Shown: positions 1 through 10,360 of the stretch, in pieces
How positions within the stretch are numbered: the stretch's first letter is position 1
How the letters are laid out: the number at the start of each line of letters is the position of its first letter
Source: Candidatus Liberibacter africanus PTSAPSY
GTDB taxonomy: Bacteria > Pseudomonadota > Alphaproteobacteria > Rhizobiales > Rhizobiaceae
NCBI RefSeq assembly: GCF_001021085.1
Contig: NZ_CP004021.1
Coordinates: 1,076,001-1,140,000 of the forward strand
Direction: 5' to 3'
DNA length: 64,000 nucleotides
Program-made: the position numbers and the translations under genes
Notes under the pieces: generated by a model
Told to the model about the DNA's origin: nothing
Seen by the model: only the letters and a program-made list of their open reading frames with translations
Database searches by the model: none

Positions 1-90
1 TATTTCTTCGAATGCAGGATTATTTAGATCATCTATATTAGTTGATTTTCGAGATTTTTTTTCAGATAAAGAACGTTTTTTAGGAGGCAT
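1..90 (-). CDS. Start of an unidentified protein (partial, runs off the left edge)
   Basis: An open frame on the minus strand begins with ATG at 88-90 and runs out of the window after about 30 codons. The visible N-terminus (MPPKKRSLSEKK...) is rich in lysine, arginine and serine, hydrophilic, and has no signal peptide or membrane segment. I do not recognise the family. The rest lies outside the window, so the function stays open. It is divergent from the permease gene that starts near position 355. Confidence 0.5.
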   Translation of the reverse strand, partial: MPPKKRSLSEKKSRKSTNIDDLNNPAFEEI

Positions 91-354
91 ATTACAAACA
101 TTCAAATATTATTTTTTTAATTAAATATTAGTTACGTATAAAGTATTTGTGTTTCAACGTTAATAATTTAATCAACAAACATAGATTTGGAAATACTTTT
201 TTCATTTATTGCATCATCATTTATATGAAATTCTAATAATAAATTATTATTGATCAACAGTTTTTATTTCTAATAATAATATATTTATTATTAATTACTA
301 TGTAATATATTGCATAGCATTTTCTTTAACGTTTTTTTATCTAAGGATTACGTT

Positions 355-1137
355 GTGGAGTATATTTCCTTAATTATCGTTGCAAGTTTTATTTCAGGAA
401 CTCTTTCAGGATTATTTGGTGTTGGTAGTGGGTTAGTCATGCTTCCGATATTGAGCAAAGCGTTTCAACTAATGGGTGTTGATGATACAATTTGTATGCA
501 TGTTGCGATGGGAACTTCTCTAGGAGTTATGGTTCCAACTTCTATTATGTCATTTATGGCACATAAGCGCCATGGATCAGTAAATATGCAATTATTTAAA
601 GATTGGATGATCGTTATTCCTATCACTACTGTTTTAACATCATTTATGATTTCACATGTGGACAAATATTTTTTAAACAAATCTTTTGCTTTGTTTTGTT
701 TTTTAATGGGGTTTTTAATACTCAAAAGAGATAATATTTGTTATAAAGAAAAATTCCCAGAAAATTATATGAGATATGTTTGGGGAATCGTCATAGGATT
801 TTTGTCGGGAGCTTTAGGAGTAGGGGGAGGAATATTTGCAAATATCCTCATGTTATTTCATGGTTTTTCAATCCATAAAGCTGCAACAACTGCAACAGGT
901 GTAAGTGTATTAATTACTATACCTGGATTATTAGTACGAATTTATAGCGGTTGGGGAATGGAAGGTTTACCTCCATTTTCTATGGGCTTTGTTAATTTAG
1001 GAGCTGTTTTTATTATTTTACCCGTTAGCATATTAATCACTCCTCTTGCTACAAGGATATCTTATTTAATAGGAAAAAAATATCTAACAGCGGGGTTTAG
1101 CATGCTCATGTTTTTAACATCTTTTATATTTTTATAG
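355..1137 (+). CDS. TauE/SafE-family membrane permease (putative sulfite/anion exporter)
   Basis: Predicted integral inner-membrane protein of the TauE/SafE (DUF81) family, whose members export sulfite or organosulfur anions; the substrate cannot be read from sequence. The two internally similar halves typical of the family are visible: a glycine-rich motif near the start of each half (GTLSGLFGVGSG and GFLSGALGVGGG), each followed by hydrophobic helices, with about eight membrane segments in all. The frame is open from a TTG at 310, but GTG at 355 has a good ribosome site (AAGGA at 343-347) at normal spacing, so I place the start there (about 260 residues, a normal length). It is monocistronic and convergent with sufE, separated by a strong palindromic terminator. 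Confidence 0.85.
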   Translation: MEYISLIIVASFISGTLSGLFGVGSGLVMLPILSKAFQLMGVDDTICMHVAMGTSLGVMVPTSIMSFMAHKRHGSVNMQLFKDWMIVIPITTVLTSFMISHVDKYFLNKSFALFCFLMGFLILKRDNICYKEKFPENYMRYVWGIVIGFLSGALGVGGGIFANILMLFHGFSIHKAATTATGVSVLITIPGLLVRIYSGWGMEGLPPFSMGFVNLGAVFIILPVSILITPLATRISYLIGKKYLTAGFSMLMFLTSFIFL

Positions 1138-1326
1138 CATATACCTGATAATTATGGAGAAATTAATTAAAATAAAACAGCGTATTGCATGATAAAAAAT
1201 ATCATGAACATGTGTGATATTTTAAAAATATTTGTGCATTTTAGTTAATTCATGAGAAGTATTTGGTTGAAATATGCAAGTTATAATTTGCTTATTAGAT
1301 TGATTTATAAAATATTTTTAAAACCA

Positions 1327-1370
1327 ATACCTACTAGAATTTAATTAAATTCTAGTAGGTATCTTTATTT
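1327..1370. terminator. Bidirectional terminator (perfect 36-bp palindrome)
   Basis: Positions 1327-1362 form a perfect palindrome (ATACCTACTAGAATTTAA and its complement) followed by CTTTATTT. It sits between the convergent permease and sufE genes, as expected for a shared Rho-independent terminator. Confidence 0.75.
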
Positions 1371-1392
1371 CATTTGGTAAGAAGGTTATTAG

Positions 1393-1830
1393 TTATTTTT
1401 TCAAATAACTATCTGAATACTCTTTTATGAAATATTGGATTTTATGTATTACAGTATGCAGTCCATTGATACGTTTCTGAGAGAGATACTCTGTTAATCC
1501 AATTCGTTGAAGTATTTCTAGGGAATCTATTTTGAGTATTTCTGAAATACTTTTATTAGCGTAAATACTTCTTATAATATACAGTATTCCACATACGATC
1601 TGAGAATCAGAAAAAGCATATAATACCATGATAGGATCCTGTTTTTTTTTGTTCTCCAAATATGTCACCATCCATAATTTGCTTACACATGCTGATATGA
1701 TGTTCTCATCTATCATGTATTCTTTTGGAAAAGGAGGGAGTTTTTTCCCTAACTCGATCAAATAGTGATACCGATCTTCTATATCGTCTATTATATTCAT
1801 ATTTTCTATGATGTCATTTATAGGAATCAT
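1393..1830 (-). CDS. sufE: Cysteine desulfuration protein SufE
   Basis: SufE accepts persulfide sulfur from a cysteine desulfurase and passes it to the Fe-S scaffold. The 145-residue length is normal. The motif ISACVSKLWMV carries the single essential acceptor cysteine (Cys48), equivalent to the conserved V-x-G-C-x-S-x-V/L-W motif of the family. It begins about 80 nt downstream of nadE on the same strand, with an AGGA-type ribosome site. No suf operon surrounds it, but a cysteine desulfurase gene at 51.2-52.4 kb in this window is a plausible partner (inference). Confidence 0.9.
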   Translation of the reverse strand: MIPINDIIENMNIIDDIEDRYHYLIELGKKLPPFPKEYMIDENIISACVSKLWMVTYLENKKKQDPIMVLYAFSDSQIVCGILYIIRSIYANKSISEILKIDSLEILQRIGLTEYLSQKRINGLHTVIHKIQYFIKEYSDSYLKK

Positions 1831-1907
1831 GCATAATATCCTTTTTATGATAGCAAAGGAAATGTTCCTTATTAAATCATGATTTTTTTAGTTTTTAAAT
1901 ATTCTAT

Positions 1908-3599
1908 TTATTCTTTATCGGTGTGATTGCGAAATTTATTGATGATAGGATAAAGGCGATCGCGACCAAAACTTTTAGAAGTTATTTTAGTACCTAAAGG
2001 AGATTGTCGACGTTTATGTTCGGAATTATATAAAAGATTTTCTATATAACGAACAGTCTCACTAGTGTACTTATGTTGCATATTACCATCTATTAAAGTT
2101 TCGTCATTTTCAATAATGCGTTTAATAATATCATCTAAAATAGGATAGGCAGGTAATAATTCTTGGTCTGTTTGGTTAAAACGTAATTCTGCAGAAGGAG
2201 ACTTTTCTAGAATCCTAAGAGGTATTACTTCTGTCAAAGGTCCCAAACCACCAACAATGCAATGTGAATTACGCCAAGATGCGAGTTTATATACTTGTGT
2301 TTTATATAGGTCTTTCAGGGGATTAAATCCACCACTCATATCGCCGTATAATGTTCCATATCCAACGGATACTTCAGATTTATTGCTAGTCGTGAGCAAC
2401 ATCTTATTTGAGTGATTAGAGATAGCCATTAAAATATTCCCTCTGATACGACTCTGGATATTTTCTGCTACGATACCATCAGGTTCTTCTTGTAAAAATT
2501 GTGTCATTAGTGAAAAGAAACAATCAACAAGATCATGAATAGGTAATATATCATATCGGCAGCCTAATGCTTTCGCACAAGCAGCAGCATCTTCTAAACT
2601 TTGATGGGAGGTATATTTATAAGGAAGCATGATGGTTTGTACATTGTCTTTTCCTAATGCATCAACTGCGATTGTTGCGCATAGAGCCGAATCAATGCCT
2701 CCTGAAAGTCCAATAATGACTTTATTAAAATTATTTTTTTGCACATAATCACGTAGACTAAGAACACAGGCGTGATAGTCTGCTTCTTCTTGAAGAGGAA
2801 TATACACTTTTGATTGAGGAGGATTATTTATAAAACTCCATTTATCCACCTGTTCGTCATACTGCCATTTGGTAATCAAATTTTGTTCCACAAAGTGATT
2901 CATTTGAAACGCTAATTTTTGATAACTGTCAAAGCAAAAACTCGCTCCATCAAATATCAGTTCGTCTTGTCCACCCACTTGATTTACATAAATGATGGGA
3001 ATATTTACATGAGAAATTTGTTTTCTAACTATTTCATGGCGTTTTCTCAATTTATTGTGACAATAAGGAGAAGCATTGATAGATAGAAGAAATTCAGCGC
3101 CTTGTTTTTTTAAATTCCGACAAATATTTGAATTTTCCCAGATATCTTCGCATATAAGAACGCCTAGTTGAATACCTCTAAAGACAACGGGATTATTACT
3201 ATATCCTGATACAAAAGTACGTTTTTCATGAAATTCATTATAGTTTGGGAGATTAATCTTATCGCGGATAGCGACAATATTTCCTCCATCAAGTATTGCA
3301 ACGGAGTTTAATATTCCTTCTTTACTTTGACGAGGAAAACCTATTATGACCCCAGCACCATTATCATTAGTATCATTTTTTAGAGTATTCAGCTCAGTAT
3401 AACATTTTTGTATAAAAGATTTATTGAACACCAGATCTTCTGGTGGATATCCTGATATAAAAAGTTCCGTAAATAAAACAATATCTGCTCCTAGACGAGT
3501 TGCTTCGTTACGTACTTGACGGGCTTTGGTAATATTTCCGACAATATCTCCTACGATTGGATTTAATTGTGCTACAGCTATTTTAAAATTTTTCAACAA
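1908..3599 (-). CDS. nadE: Glutamine-dependent NAD+ synthetase
   Basis: Catalyses the last step of NAD+ synthesis, amidating deamido-NAD+ with ammonia released from glutamine. It is a two-domain enzyme of 563 residues. The N-terminal nitrilase-type glutaminase domain (about residues 5-260) shows the Glu45-Lys114-Cys150 triad (FTELF, RDKINLPNY, LICEDIW). The C-terminal ATP pyrophosphatase domain carries the PP-loop SGGIDSAL at about 299-306. Length and motifs are intact. It lies upstream of sufE on the same strand. Confidence 0.97.
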   Translation of the reverse strand: MLKNFKIAVAQLNPIVGDIVGNITKARQVRNEATRLGADIVLFTELFISGYPPEDLVFNKSFIQKCYTELNTLKNDTNDNGAGVIIGFPRQSKEGILNSVAILDGGNIVAIRDKINLPNYNEFHEKRTFVSGYSNNPVVFRGIQLGVLICEDIWENSNICRNLKKQGAEFLLSINASPYCHNKLRKRHEIVRKQISHVNIPIIYVNQVGGQDELIFDGASFCFDSYQKLAFQMNHFVEQNLITKWQYDEQVDKWSFINNPPQSKVYIPLQEEADYHACVLSLRDYVQKNNFNKVIIGLSGGIDSALCATIAVDALGKDNVQTIMLPYKYTSHQSLEDAAACAKALGCRYDILPIHDLVDCFFSLMTQFLQEEPDGIVAENIQSRIRGNILMAISNHSNKMLLTTSNKSEVSVGYGTLYGDMSGGFNPLKDLYKTQVYKLASWRNSHCIVGGLGPLTEVIPLRILEKSPSAELRFNQTDQELLPAYPILDDIIKRIIENDETLIDGNMQHKYTSETVRYIENLLYNSEHKRRQSPLGTKITSKSFGRDRLYPIINKFRNHTDKE

Positions 3600-3708
3600 G
3601 AGGAAATCCGTATTTCAAGTTATCACGATAATCATTTTCTCGTAAAATTAGTCATAGATCATTTTATATTTTCCCTAAAATAACGATTTATATTGGATTA
3701 AACTGTTT

Positions 3709-4671
3709 TTACGTTAGTCCTTCTTTTAACATATTGTCACTCACATCATAATCAATGGTTATAGGACAATGATCACTTAAGCGATTTCCTTTAATTTGAA
3801 TATCATTTGAATCATATAAAACTTCAGAAAAACTATTTTTAATTAACAATTTATAAGCATTTTTATCCATTATAAAGTAGTCAATAGGGGTTTTGTTCAA
3901 TAAATTTTTATTTGCATTACATGAAGTTTCTTTCTGTTGAGGAAAGCGGATTAATGAATTGTCAGGATTTATTTTTTGCCAAAAAGAATCTTTATCCTCC
4001 AAATAATTTATTTTCCTGTTGAAGTCGCCTGCTATAATAAAAGGAATACCAGTTTCTTTCTTTTGATCAATCCAGAGTTTGAGCCATTTGGATTGTTTAT
4101 TAAGCAAATTACAACTAGAATTACGGGTGTTTTCTAATTTATTTAAGAAACAAAAGGATTTAAGATGAATATCAAGTATCCATACTTTTTGACCGTTTAT
4201 TTCTATCAAAAGTTCAACAGCGCGACGTTTTCCTGCTCTTGAATGTGAATTCTCTATTCCTACAAAAGGATAAGATACCTGCAGAACATGCATGGATTTT
4301 TTTCTGACAACTACTGCCGTATTAATGGAACTATTACGGCTATTATATTTAATATTAAAGTAATTCAATATCGAACTCCATATGGAATCCTCTCCTGAAT
4401 AAAAAATTTGCCATGTATCTTCAGGGAATATTTTTGCAACAGCACCGTAACTTCCCATTTCTTGTAAAGAAACAATATCAGCATTTAGATTCATAGCATA
4501 TTGTCTTAATAAATCATAATCGCTCTTTTCCCTTATGACTGAATTTCTCCAAATATTCACTCCTTCTTTTTCAGAAAGAGTATTAATATTCCACGATGCA
4601 ACTCTCATTTTTTGAGCAAAACTGGTATAAGGAATGAGAAAAAATGTAAAAAATAAAAAATATTTTATCAT
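3709..4671 (-). CDS. Secreted endonuclease/exonuclease/phosphatase-fold hydrolase
   Basis: A 320-residue protein with an N-terminal signal peptide (hydrophobic stretch ending near TSFAQ, residues 1-20), so it is probably exported to the periplasm or beyond. The mature part has the EEP (DNase I-like) fold motifs: SLQEMG (metal-binding Glu), ILDIHLKS, IAGDFNR and, near the end, SDHCPI with the catalytic Asp-His. The substrate (DNA, RNA or phosphoester) cannot be told from sequence. It stands alone between nadE and thrS on the same strand. In a host-restricted bacterium a secreted nuclease is a candidate scavenging or host-interaction factor (inference). Confidence 0.85.
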   Translation of the reverse strand: MIKYFLFFTFFLIPYTSFAQKMRVASWNINTLSEKEGVNIWRNSVIREKSDYDLLRQYAMNLNADIVSLQEMGSYGAVAKIFPEDTWQIFYSGEDSIWSSILNYFNIKYNSRNSSINTAVVVRKKSMHVLQVSYPFVGIENSHSRAGKRRAVELLIEINGQKVWILDIHLKSFCFLNKLENTRNSSCNLLNKQSKWLKLWIDQKKETGIPFIIAGDFNRKINYLEDKDSFWQKINPDNSLIRFPQQKETSCNANKNLLNKTPIDYFIMDKNAYKLLIKNSFSEVLYDSNDIQIKGNRLSDHCPITIDYDVSDNMLKEGLT

Positions 4672-4798
4672 AATTAAGTATGGTCCTTTTATAAAGTTGA
4701 ATATTTTTTATTTGCAAAAAAATTCAACTCCTTGATAATGAAGAGTAGGGAATTGCATCGTTTTTTTACTAAAGTGATTATATCAACATTATTTCTTA

Positions 4799-6760
4799 TT
4801 ATCGAAAATCAGGGGGAAGGGATTCTTGTGTCAGTATTGGTATAGCATCTGATAGGGGGAGTTTCTGGGTTGCCGTGGATCCAAGACGACGAATTACGAC
4901 AGAACGTTCCGTGGCTTCTTTATCGCCACAAATGATGATAATAGGGATCTTTTTAACGGAATGTTCTCGAATTTTATAACTTATTTTTTCATTGCGAAAA
5001 TCTGTTTCAATGGATAAGTTATGACTTTTCAAAATATTAGTAACCTCTTGTGCATATTCAACTGCAGAGGAAGTGATTGTCGTAACGATTGCTTGTACTG
5101 GAGAGAGCCATAATGGAAGATTTCCTTTAAAATTTTCGATCATAATACCAATAAAGCGTTCAATTGAACCAAATATTGCACGATGAATCATTACAGGATG
5201 ACATTTTTCGGATTGAGAGTTAATATAAAATGCATTGAATCTGCTAGGAAGATTGAAATCAATTTGTATTGTTCCACATTGCCAATCGCGACCAATCGCA
5301 TCTTTCAGGATATATTCGAATTTTGGACCGTAAAAAGCGCCTTCTCCTAAAAGAATTCCAGTATTAATTTTGTTCTTAGATGAAGTCTTAATAGCGTCAA
5401 GAACGTCGTTCATAATATTCTCTGCATCATCCCATAATTCATCGGATCCGACACGTTTTTCCGGACGAGTAGAAAGTTTGACCGTAATCGTTTCAAAGCC
5501 GAAATCTTTGTAAATTGATACTATGAGATTGTGGATTTTAAGACACTCTTCAAACATCTGTTCTTTAGTGCAAAATACGTGCGCATCATCCTGCGTGAAT
5601 CCTCGGACGCGCATGAGACCATGTAATGCTCCAGATGGTTCATTGCGGTATACTGATCCAAATTCAGCTAAGCGAATAGGAAGTTCACGATAAGATTTCA
5701 ATCCATGATTAAAAACCGCAACATGACCAGGACAATTCATCGGTTTGAGAGCAAACGAACGAAGATCTTTTACTGTATCGTCGGCACATTTGACAGCAAA
5801 CATATTAGCTCGATACCAATCCCAATGTCCTGATTTTTGCCATAGATTTTGGTCTAGTACTTGAGGAGTATTAATTTCCTCATAATCATCTTTTATTTTT
5901 CTACGCATATAGGATATGAGATTCTGGAATATTTTCCAACCTTTCTGATGCCAGAAAATTACTCCTGAACCATCTTCTGAAATGTGGAAAAGATCCATCT
6001 CACGTGCAAGTTTTCTATGATCTCGCTTTTCAGATTCTTCAAGAAAATCTAAATACTGCGTCAGTTCTCGTTGAGTATTCCAAGCAGTTCCATAAATACG
6101 TGATAACATTGGACGAGTATTGTCCCCACGCCAGTAAGCGCCGGCTACTTTCATTAATTTGAAAAATTTTTTTACTTGTCCTGTCGATCGTACATGTGGC
6201 CCACGACACAAATCAAACCATGTTCCCTGATGATAAATAGTTATATTGTCTTTTGCAGGAATTTTCTCTAAAATTTCTACTTTATACGTTTCTTTTTTAG
6301 ATTCAAAAATTTCTTTTGCTTGTTCACGCGACAAACATTGTTTGAGAAAAGGAGAATCTTTCTCAATGATATCATGCATTTTTTTTTCTATTTGTTCAAG
6401 TTCCGCCGCATTAAATGGTTTTTCTTTGTAAAAATCATAATAAAAACCATTTTCTATTACTGGTCCAATTGCTACTTGTATTCCTGACCAAATGCTTTGT
6501 ACTGCTTCAGCCATGATATGAGCACAACTATGGCGAATAATATCTAAAGATCTAGGATCTTCAGAGGTAATAATTTCGATTGATCCCGTTTGTATTAAAT
6601 CAGATAAATCATATATTTTACCATTAATTGCCATCGCTATTGCTTTTTTTGCAAGAGACTTGGATATTGATTCAGCAACATCAGATCCCGTTGTATGAGA
6701 AGGAAAAATCTTGATTGAATCATCGGGGAATGTCAATTTAATATCTGAAGGCATTAGCAA
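4799..6760 (-). CDS. thrS: Threonyl-tRNA synthetase
   Basis: Class II aminoacyl-tRNA synthetase charging tRNA-Thr. The 653 residues show the expected order: N-terminal TGS domain (about 5-65), an editing domain with HSCAH near residue 78 and a later Cys/His site (LCRGPHV), the catalytic core ([25 protein letters not shown]), and the C-terminal anticodon-binding domain (PLWLSPVQ to the end). A tRNA-Thr gene lies at 40.4 kb. Start MLMPSDIK is normal; the second Met two codons on is equally possible. Confidence 0.97.
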   Translation of the reverse strand: MLMPSDIKLTFPDDSIKIFPSHTTGSDVAESISKSLAKKAIAMAINGKIYDLSDLIQTGSIEIITSEDPRSLDIIRHSCAHIMAEAVQSIWSGIQVAIGPVIENGFYYDFYKEKPFNAAELEQIEKKMHDIIEKDSPFLKQCLSREQAKEIFESKKETYKVEILEKIPAKDNITIYHQGTWFDLCRGPHVRSTGQVKKFFKLMKVAGAYWRGDNTRPMLSRIYGTAWNTQRELTQYLDFLEESEKRDHRKLAREMDLFHISEDGSGVIFWHQKGWKIFQNLISYMRRKIKDDYEEINTPQVLDQNLWQKSGHWDWYRANMFAVKCADDTVKDLRSFALKPMNCPGHVAVFNHGLKSYRELPIRLAEFGSVYRNEPSGALHGLMRVRGFTQDDAHVFCTKEQMFEECLKIHNLIVSIYKDFGFETITVKLSTRPEKRVGSDELWDDAENIMNDVLDAIKTSSKNKINTGILLGEGAFYGPKFEYILKDAIGRDWQCGTIQIDFNLPSRFNAFYINSQSEKCHPVMIHRAIFGSIERFIGIMIENFKGNLPLWLSPVQAIVTTITSSAVEYAQEVTNILKSHNLSIETDFRNEKISYKIREHSVKKIPIIIICGDKEATERSVVIRRLGSTATQKLPLSDAIPILTQESLPPDFR

Positions 6761-6864
6761 TATACTCTTTTCTTTAAATCAAGCTACTTCATGAATCTTT
6801 CTTCAAGATTCTCTATAAGAAAATAACGGATCATCAGTCGAATATCCAGTCATTGAGTAAAAAA

Positions 6865-7020
6865 ATGAGTGTTTTTTGTCAACATAATAAAATGAATAAT
6901 CAGTATATGATTGAATATTCTAAAAAAACCATTATTCATATCATTGTTTATTATGGTAAGAAGAATGATATTTTGAGTTTAGATACTTTTGAATATGAAG
7001 ATGGGTTAGAAGATTATTGA
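6865..7020 (+). CDS. Possible small ORF (51 codons), unknown
   Basis: An open frame of 51 codons in the 395-bp gap between thrS and tRNA-Ser, with in-frame ATGs at 6865 and 6892. The product would be small and acidic at its end (EYEDGLEDY). The ribosome site is weak and I know no relatives. It could be chance, since AT-rich intergenic DNA usually has more stops than this. The rest of the gap shows no other structure I can support. Confidence 0.25.
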   Translation: MSVFCQHNKMNNQYMIEYSKKTIIHIIVYYGKKNDILSLDTFEYEDGLEDY

Positions 7021-7155
7021 CAGTTCACTTAAAATATTATTAGGTTATCCGTCGTATTTTACCATAATTTTACCATATATGTGTTACATGCCAATCTAAT
7101 GAAATGCTATTTTGGTCTGTAAATTTGTGATGTTCTTGTAGGTGGTGATTATTTG

Positions 7156-7243
7156 GGAAGGGTGGCCGAGCGGTTTAAGGCACTGGTCTTGAAAACCAGA
7201 GATGGGAAACTATCCGTGGGTTCGAATCCGACCCCTTCCGCCA
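7156..7243 (+). tRNA. tRNA-Ser (anticodon UGA)
   Basis: An 88-nt cloverleaf with the acceptor pair GGAAGGG/CCCTTCC, discriminator G and encoded CCA. The anticodon arm is CTGGT-CTTGAAA-ACCAG (anticodon TGA). It has a long variable arm typical of serine tRNAs and a T arm with TTCGAAT. Confidence 0.97.
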
Positions 7244-7329
7244 ATCCATCTTGTTGTCGATGAAATATTCATGAATAATAAATTACTTGTAAACGACTAT
7301 GAACAAATAAAAATATAGATTTAATTCCT

Positions 7330-9615
7330 TTATAAAGATAAAAAAGAAGGGGAATTAAGAGGGATAAATAAATCTAATGTAGAATAGCGTCCATTTGATG
7401 GCCTAGGATTTATAGTATTTAACTGTAAAGACATAGTGTTTTCTTGATTTTCAGGGTAATCATACAAATAGCGTTCTTGTTTATTAGCAAATGAAAATAA
7501 CGATTTTTTATAGTCAATATTTTTAAATTTGTTAGCTCTGAATGCATAAATAAATGCATCTACTTTTTTCGGATTTTTAAAATCTTTGATATTAATATTC
7601 TTTTGCAACATATCAAGTTTATTTTTTTCAGGTAAATAAGGGGATAAATTTAGTTTTTTCGCAACAACTTGAAAAAGTTTTTTATCTCCTAAAATTTCGT
7701 AATAGTTCCTAATATTAGGGATGTTGCGTTTAAAATAAATTTCTAAGGCATTGTCAGGATCTCGTTGTTCTTCTTCTTTTTCTATTATTTGATTTTTATA
7801 GAGATCACAGGTTTTATCGAGATGCAAATCATCTTGTACCGCTCCTTTTTCTTTATATAACTTTTCTCCACGAATATCAAAGTTAAAAGAAGAAATTATG
7901 TCTTTGTATCGACTGTCTTGATGTGTATTGGCAAGGCTATTCGGATTTTTTAAATCTGAACGAAATATTTTGTGTAAAAAATTATCGTCTACTTTTTTTG
8001 GATCAATCTCTTTGGATTCCAATAAAAAATTTAATATTTTTCTATTAGTAAAAAGATCTTCAAAAGAGTGAATACTGTCAATGTTTTCACTATAATACTT
8101 TGCTTCTGAATCAAGTTTTTTTTCCATATGTATTTTGTTTTCTGAATCAAATGATTTTTTTTCATTATAGAGGTTTCTTTTACTATTCACATAATTTATT
8201 ATATTTTCGCGTATTACAGATCTTGATTGTATTGTAGGTATTTCTCCTATTGATCCATTGCTATTAAAATTAAATGCATTATTTAATTTGATAAGACGTT
8301 TGTCTTTTGATTTATTTACATAACTATTTGGATCAGAAGCATTGCTAGTCAGAACACTTTTTAATTTATATTTATCAAGATCTTCGCCTTTGATATTGTA
8401 TGCTTTTAAAGCAAAGTCCAATGCTGTAAATGGTTTTTGATCGTAATTTAATAGGTTTTTGCCATATAAAAAATCTTGAATAGATTTAATGTCGTGTAAG
8501 GATTTTCGATATTCTGCTATCAATGAGTTCATTTTTTGTTCATGTAACTTTTTGCAACTTTCCTTATACAAATTCAATATTTTCGTAATCTGATCATCGT
8601 TCTGAATTTTTTTATTAGAATCTCTAATATTGCTAAAATCAATGTGAAAAAAATCTTTTATTTTGGAAACTCTTGGATCATTCTTGCGTACAAGATCAAG
8701 TAAATTATCTGCTTTTATGTCTGAATTTGAGGAAAAAAGAGCTAAATGTACCATTTGAAAGAGCTTAGAATCTTTTAAAAGATCTGGAAAAGAATGAATA
8801 GATCCAATGGTTTCCTTATAGTACTTTTGATCAGAAATAATTGAATTTTCTGGAATACAATCTAATGTATTCTTCAAATAATTGCTGACGATATTTTCTA
8901 TCTGCGCATTAGTTAAAATTTTATCATTAGCAGAACCATTTTTTTGAAAGTGAAAGTGTTCTGCCATTGTACGGAAACGGTTGTCTTGCGAAGTTATAAA
9001 ATATTTATCTGGTTTCGCAAGACCTAGAGTCAAGGCATCTTTTAAAAACGGTAAAGAGACAGTATGAGGGTCAATTTTAAAAGATTGGAGGACATAATTA
9101 AGAAGATCTTTATTTTTGAAAAACTGATCAATAGAACTAATTTTATGAATATTATGACGGAAATATTCGCTTTTTTCTAAAGCTTCTTTTTCTGTAAGTT
9201 TATGCGATTGTATATAATCTTTGATAATTTGGTTTTTCTGTATATCCCCTTGAACATTTTTTGGGGCGGGAGAAAAGTCATAATAACGAGCAAATTTTTG
9301 ATATTTCAAACTATTCATCTTATTGACTAAACTTTCCGGATCAGAAAGGTCGCTTATTAAGATATCTTTCATAAATTTTTCTGCGTGTTTCATATCTAAT
9401 ATATCGAATGCTTTCAAAGCATAATGAAAAACGCGCTTATTTTTGATAAATTCATCAACATTGGAGATTTTTTTGATATTTTCTCTGTAATAACTTTCTT
9501 CACGAAATACATCAGGGTCTTTTGAAAGAATAGCAAGTGATCTGTTGTGGATTTTTTCTAATAATGGGGGAGGAGACATTACACGTGATAGCATCAGATA
9601 ATTCCAAGTACGCAC
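7330..9615 (-). CDS. Large DUF1217 repeat protein (flagellum-associated family)
   Basis: A 761-residue protein built from about four diverged copies of the DUF1217 unit. Each repeat has a segment like YYRENIKKISNVDEFIKNKR, then a LKAF helix, then a loop with SDPES/SDPNS and a RYKxFA-F-F ending; the units begin near residues 45, 150, 265 and 375, with a further partial unit towards the end. In rhizobia DUF1217 proteins are encoded in flagellar clusters, so a flagellar role is the family expectation, but no flagellar gene lies within this window. There is no signal peptide or membrane segment. The start follows from the typical YLMLSR opening of the family. Confidence 0.8.
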   Translation of the reverse strand: MRTWNYLMLSRVMSPPPLLEKIHNRSLAILSKDPDVFREESYYRENIKKISNVDEFIKNKRVFHYALKAFDILDMKHAEKFMKDILISDLSDPESLVNKMNSLKYQKFARYYDFSPAPKNVQGDIQKNQIIKDYIQSHKLTEKEALEKSEYFRHNIHKISSIDQFFKNKDLLNYVLQSFKIDPHTVSLPFLKDALTLGLAKPDKYFITSQDNRFRTMAEHFHFQKNGSANDKILTNAQIENIVSNYLKNTLDCIPENSIISDQKYYKETIGSIHSFPDLLKDSKLFQMVHLALFSSNSDIKADNLLDLVRKNDPRVSKIKDFFHIDFSNIRDSNKKIQNDDQITKILNLYKESCKKLHEQKMNSLIAEYRKSLHDIKSIQDFLYGKNLLNYDQKPFTALDFALKAYNIKGEDLDKYKLKSVLTSNASDPNSYVNKSKDKRLIKLNNAFNFNSNGSIGEIPTIQSRSVIRENIINYVNSKRNLYNEKKSFDSENKIHMEKKLDSEAKYYSENIDSIHSFEDLFTNRKILNFLLESKEIDPKKVDDNFLHKIFRSDLKNPNSLANTHQDSRYKDIISSFNFDIRGEKLYKEKGAVQDDLHLDKTCDLYKNQIIEKEEEQRDPDNALEIYFKRNIPNIRNYYEILGDKKLFQVVAKKLNLSPYLPEKNKLDMLQKNINIKDFKNPKKVDAFIYAFRANKFKNIDYKKSLFSFANKQERYLYDYPENQENTMSLQLNTINPRPSNGRYSTLDLFIPLNSPSFLSL

Positions 9616-10360
9616 TTAAATATCCGACCATTTTAACGCCTACTTTGGCATTATACATTAATTATTATGCTAATTCAATAAGGTTTTATTTGTCAATAAT
9701 TTATTTAAAAATATAGTTGATATGCTGTAATATTATTTTATTTTTAAATAGGCAAGAGGGTATATTTCTTACGGTACAAGAAAATAGTTTTTTGGTCTAA
9801 TTCAAAGATTTTATTTGTCAATCATTTATTTAAAAATATAGGTAGTCTGTAATGTTATTCTGTTTTTATTCTGTTTTATTCTGTTTTATTGCACAGAATA
9901 AAGAATATTTTTTGAGAAAGTAGCGTTATATCATATATTTATATTATGTTTTTTTAACACAATAAAAACATAATAACTTTTAAGTAAACAAAATTAAATT
10001 GTTTGTTATAAAAATAGGTATTATAGCGTTTTATCATGTACTTATGATATAATTTATGGTATAATAAAAATTATAAAATAACCCCTAGGCATGGTGGATT
10101 TGGGGGATACGGGGGGATATCCCTATAGGGATATACTCCCCCTGTACGTTACACTCACCGCTGACGCTCCCCGTTTACGCCCCACAAATTACCACATGCC
10201 GTTTAGGATTTTCTTGTTTTACCCAGTTTAAGTTTTTTGTAGTGTTTTGTAGTGTTTTTGGTGATTGGGAGGGTTGAATTGATTGGTGATAGGCTTTAAA
10301 GGGGGCAGAAATGCATGTATAATTGATTTTGATTGGGTGAGATGAAGAATTAATGAGGAT
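9616..10360. other. Non-coding stretch with direct repeats and a GC-rich palindrome
   Basis: I see no gene in these 745 bp. They hold a diverged ~70-bp direct repeat (9669-9740 and 9798-9866, sharing TTTTATTTGTCAAT and ATTTATTTAAAAATATAG), short tandem copies of TTCTGTTTTA near 9855-9893, and, from about 10080, an abrupt GC-rich segment. That segment has a palindrome at 10117-10134, listed separately. It is the upstream region of the phage-type RuvC-like fragment. Confidence 0.6.
10109..10144. repeat. GC-rich hairpin around a perfect 18-bp palindrome
   Basis: ATATCCCTATAGGGATAT (10117-10134) is a perfect palindrome, flanked by GGGGGG on the left and CTCCCCC on the right, so the pairing can extend through the arms. 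The base composition contrasts sharply with the AT-rich DNA around it. It is not followed by a T-run, so it does not look like a terminator. Confidence 0.7.
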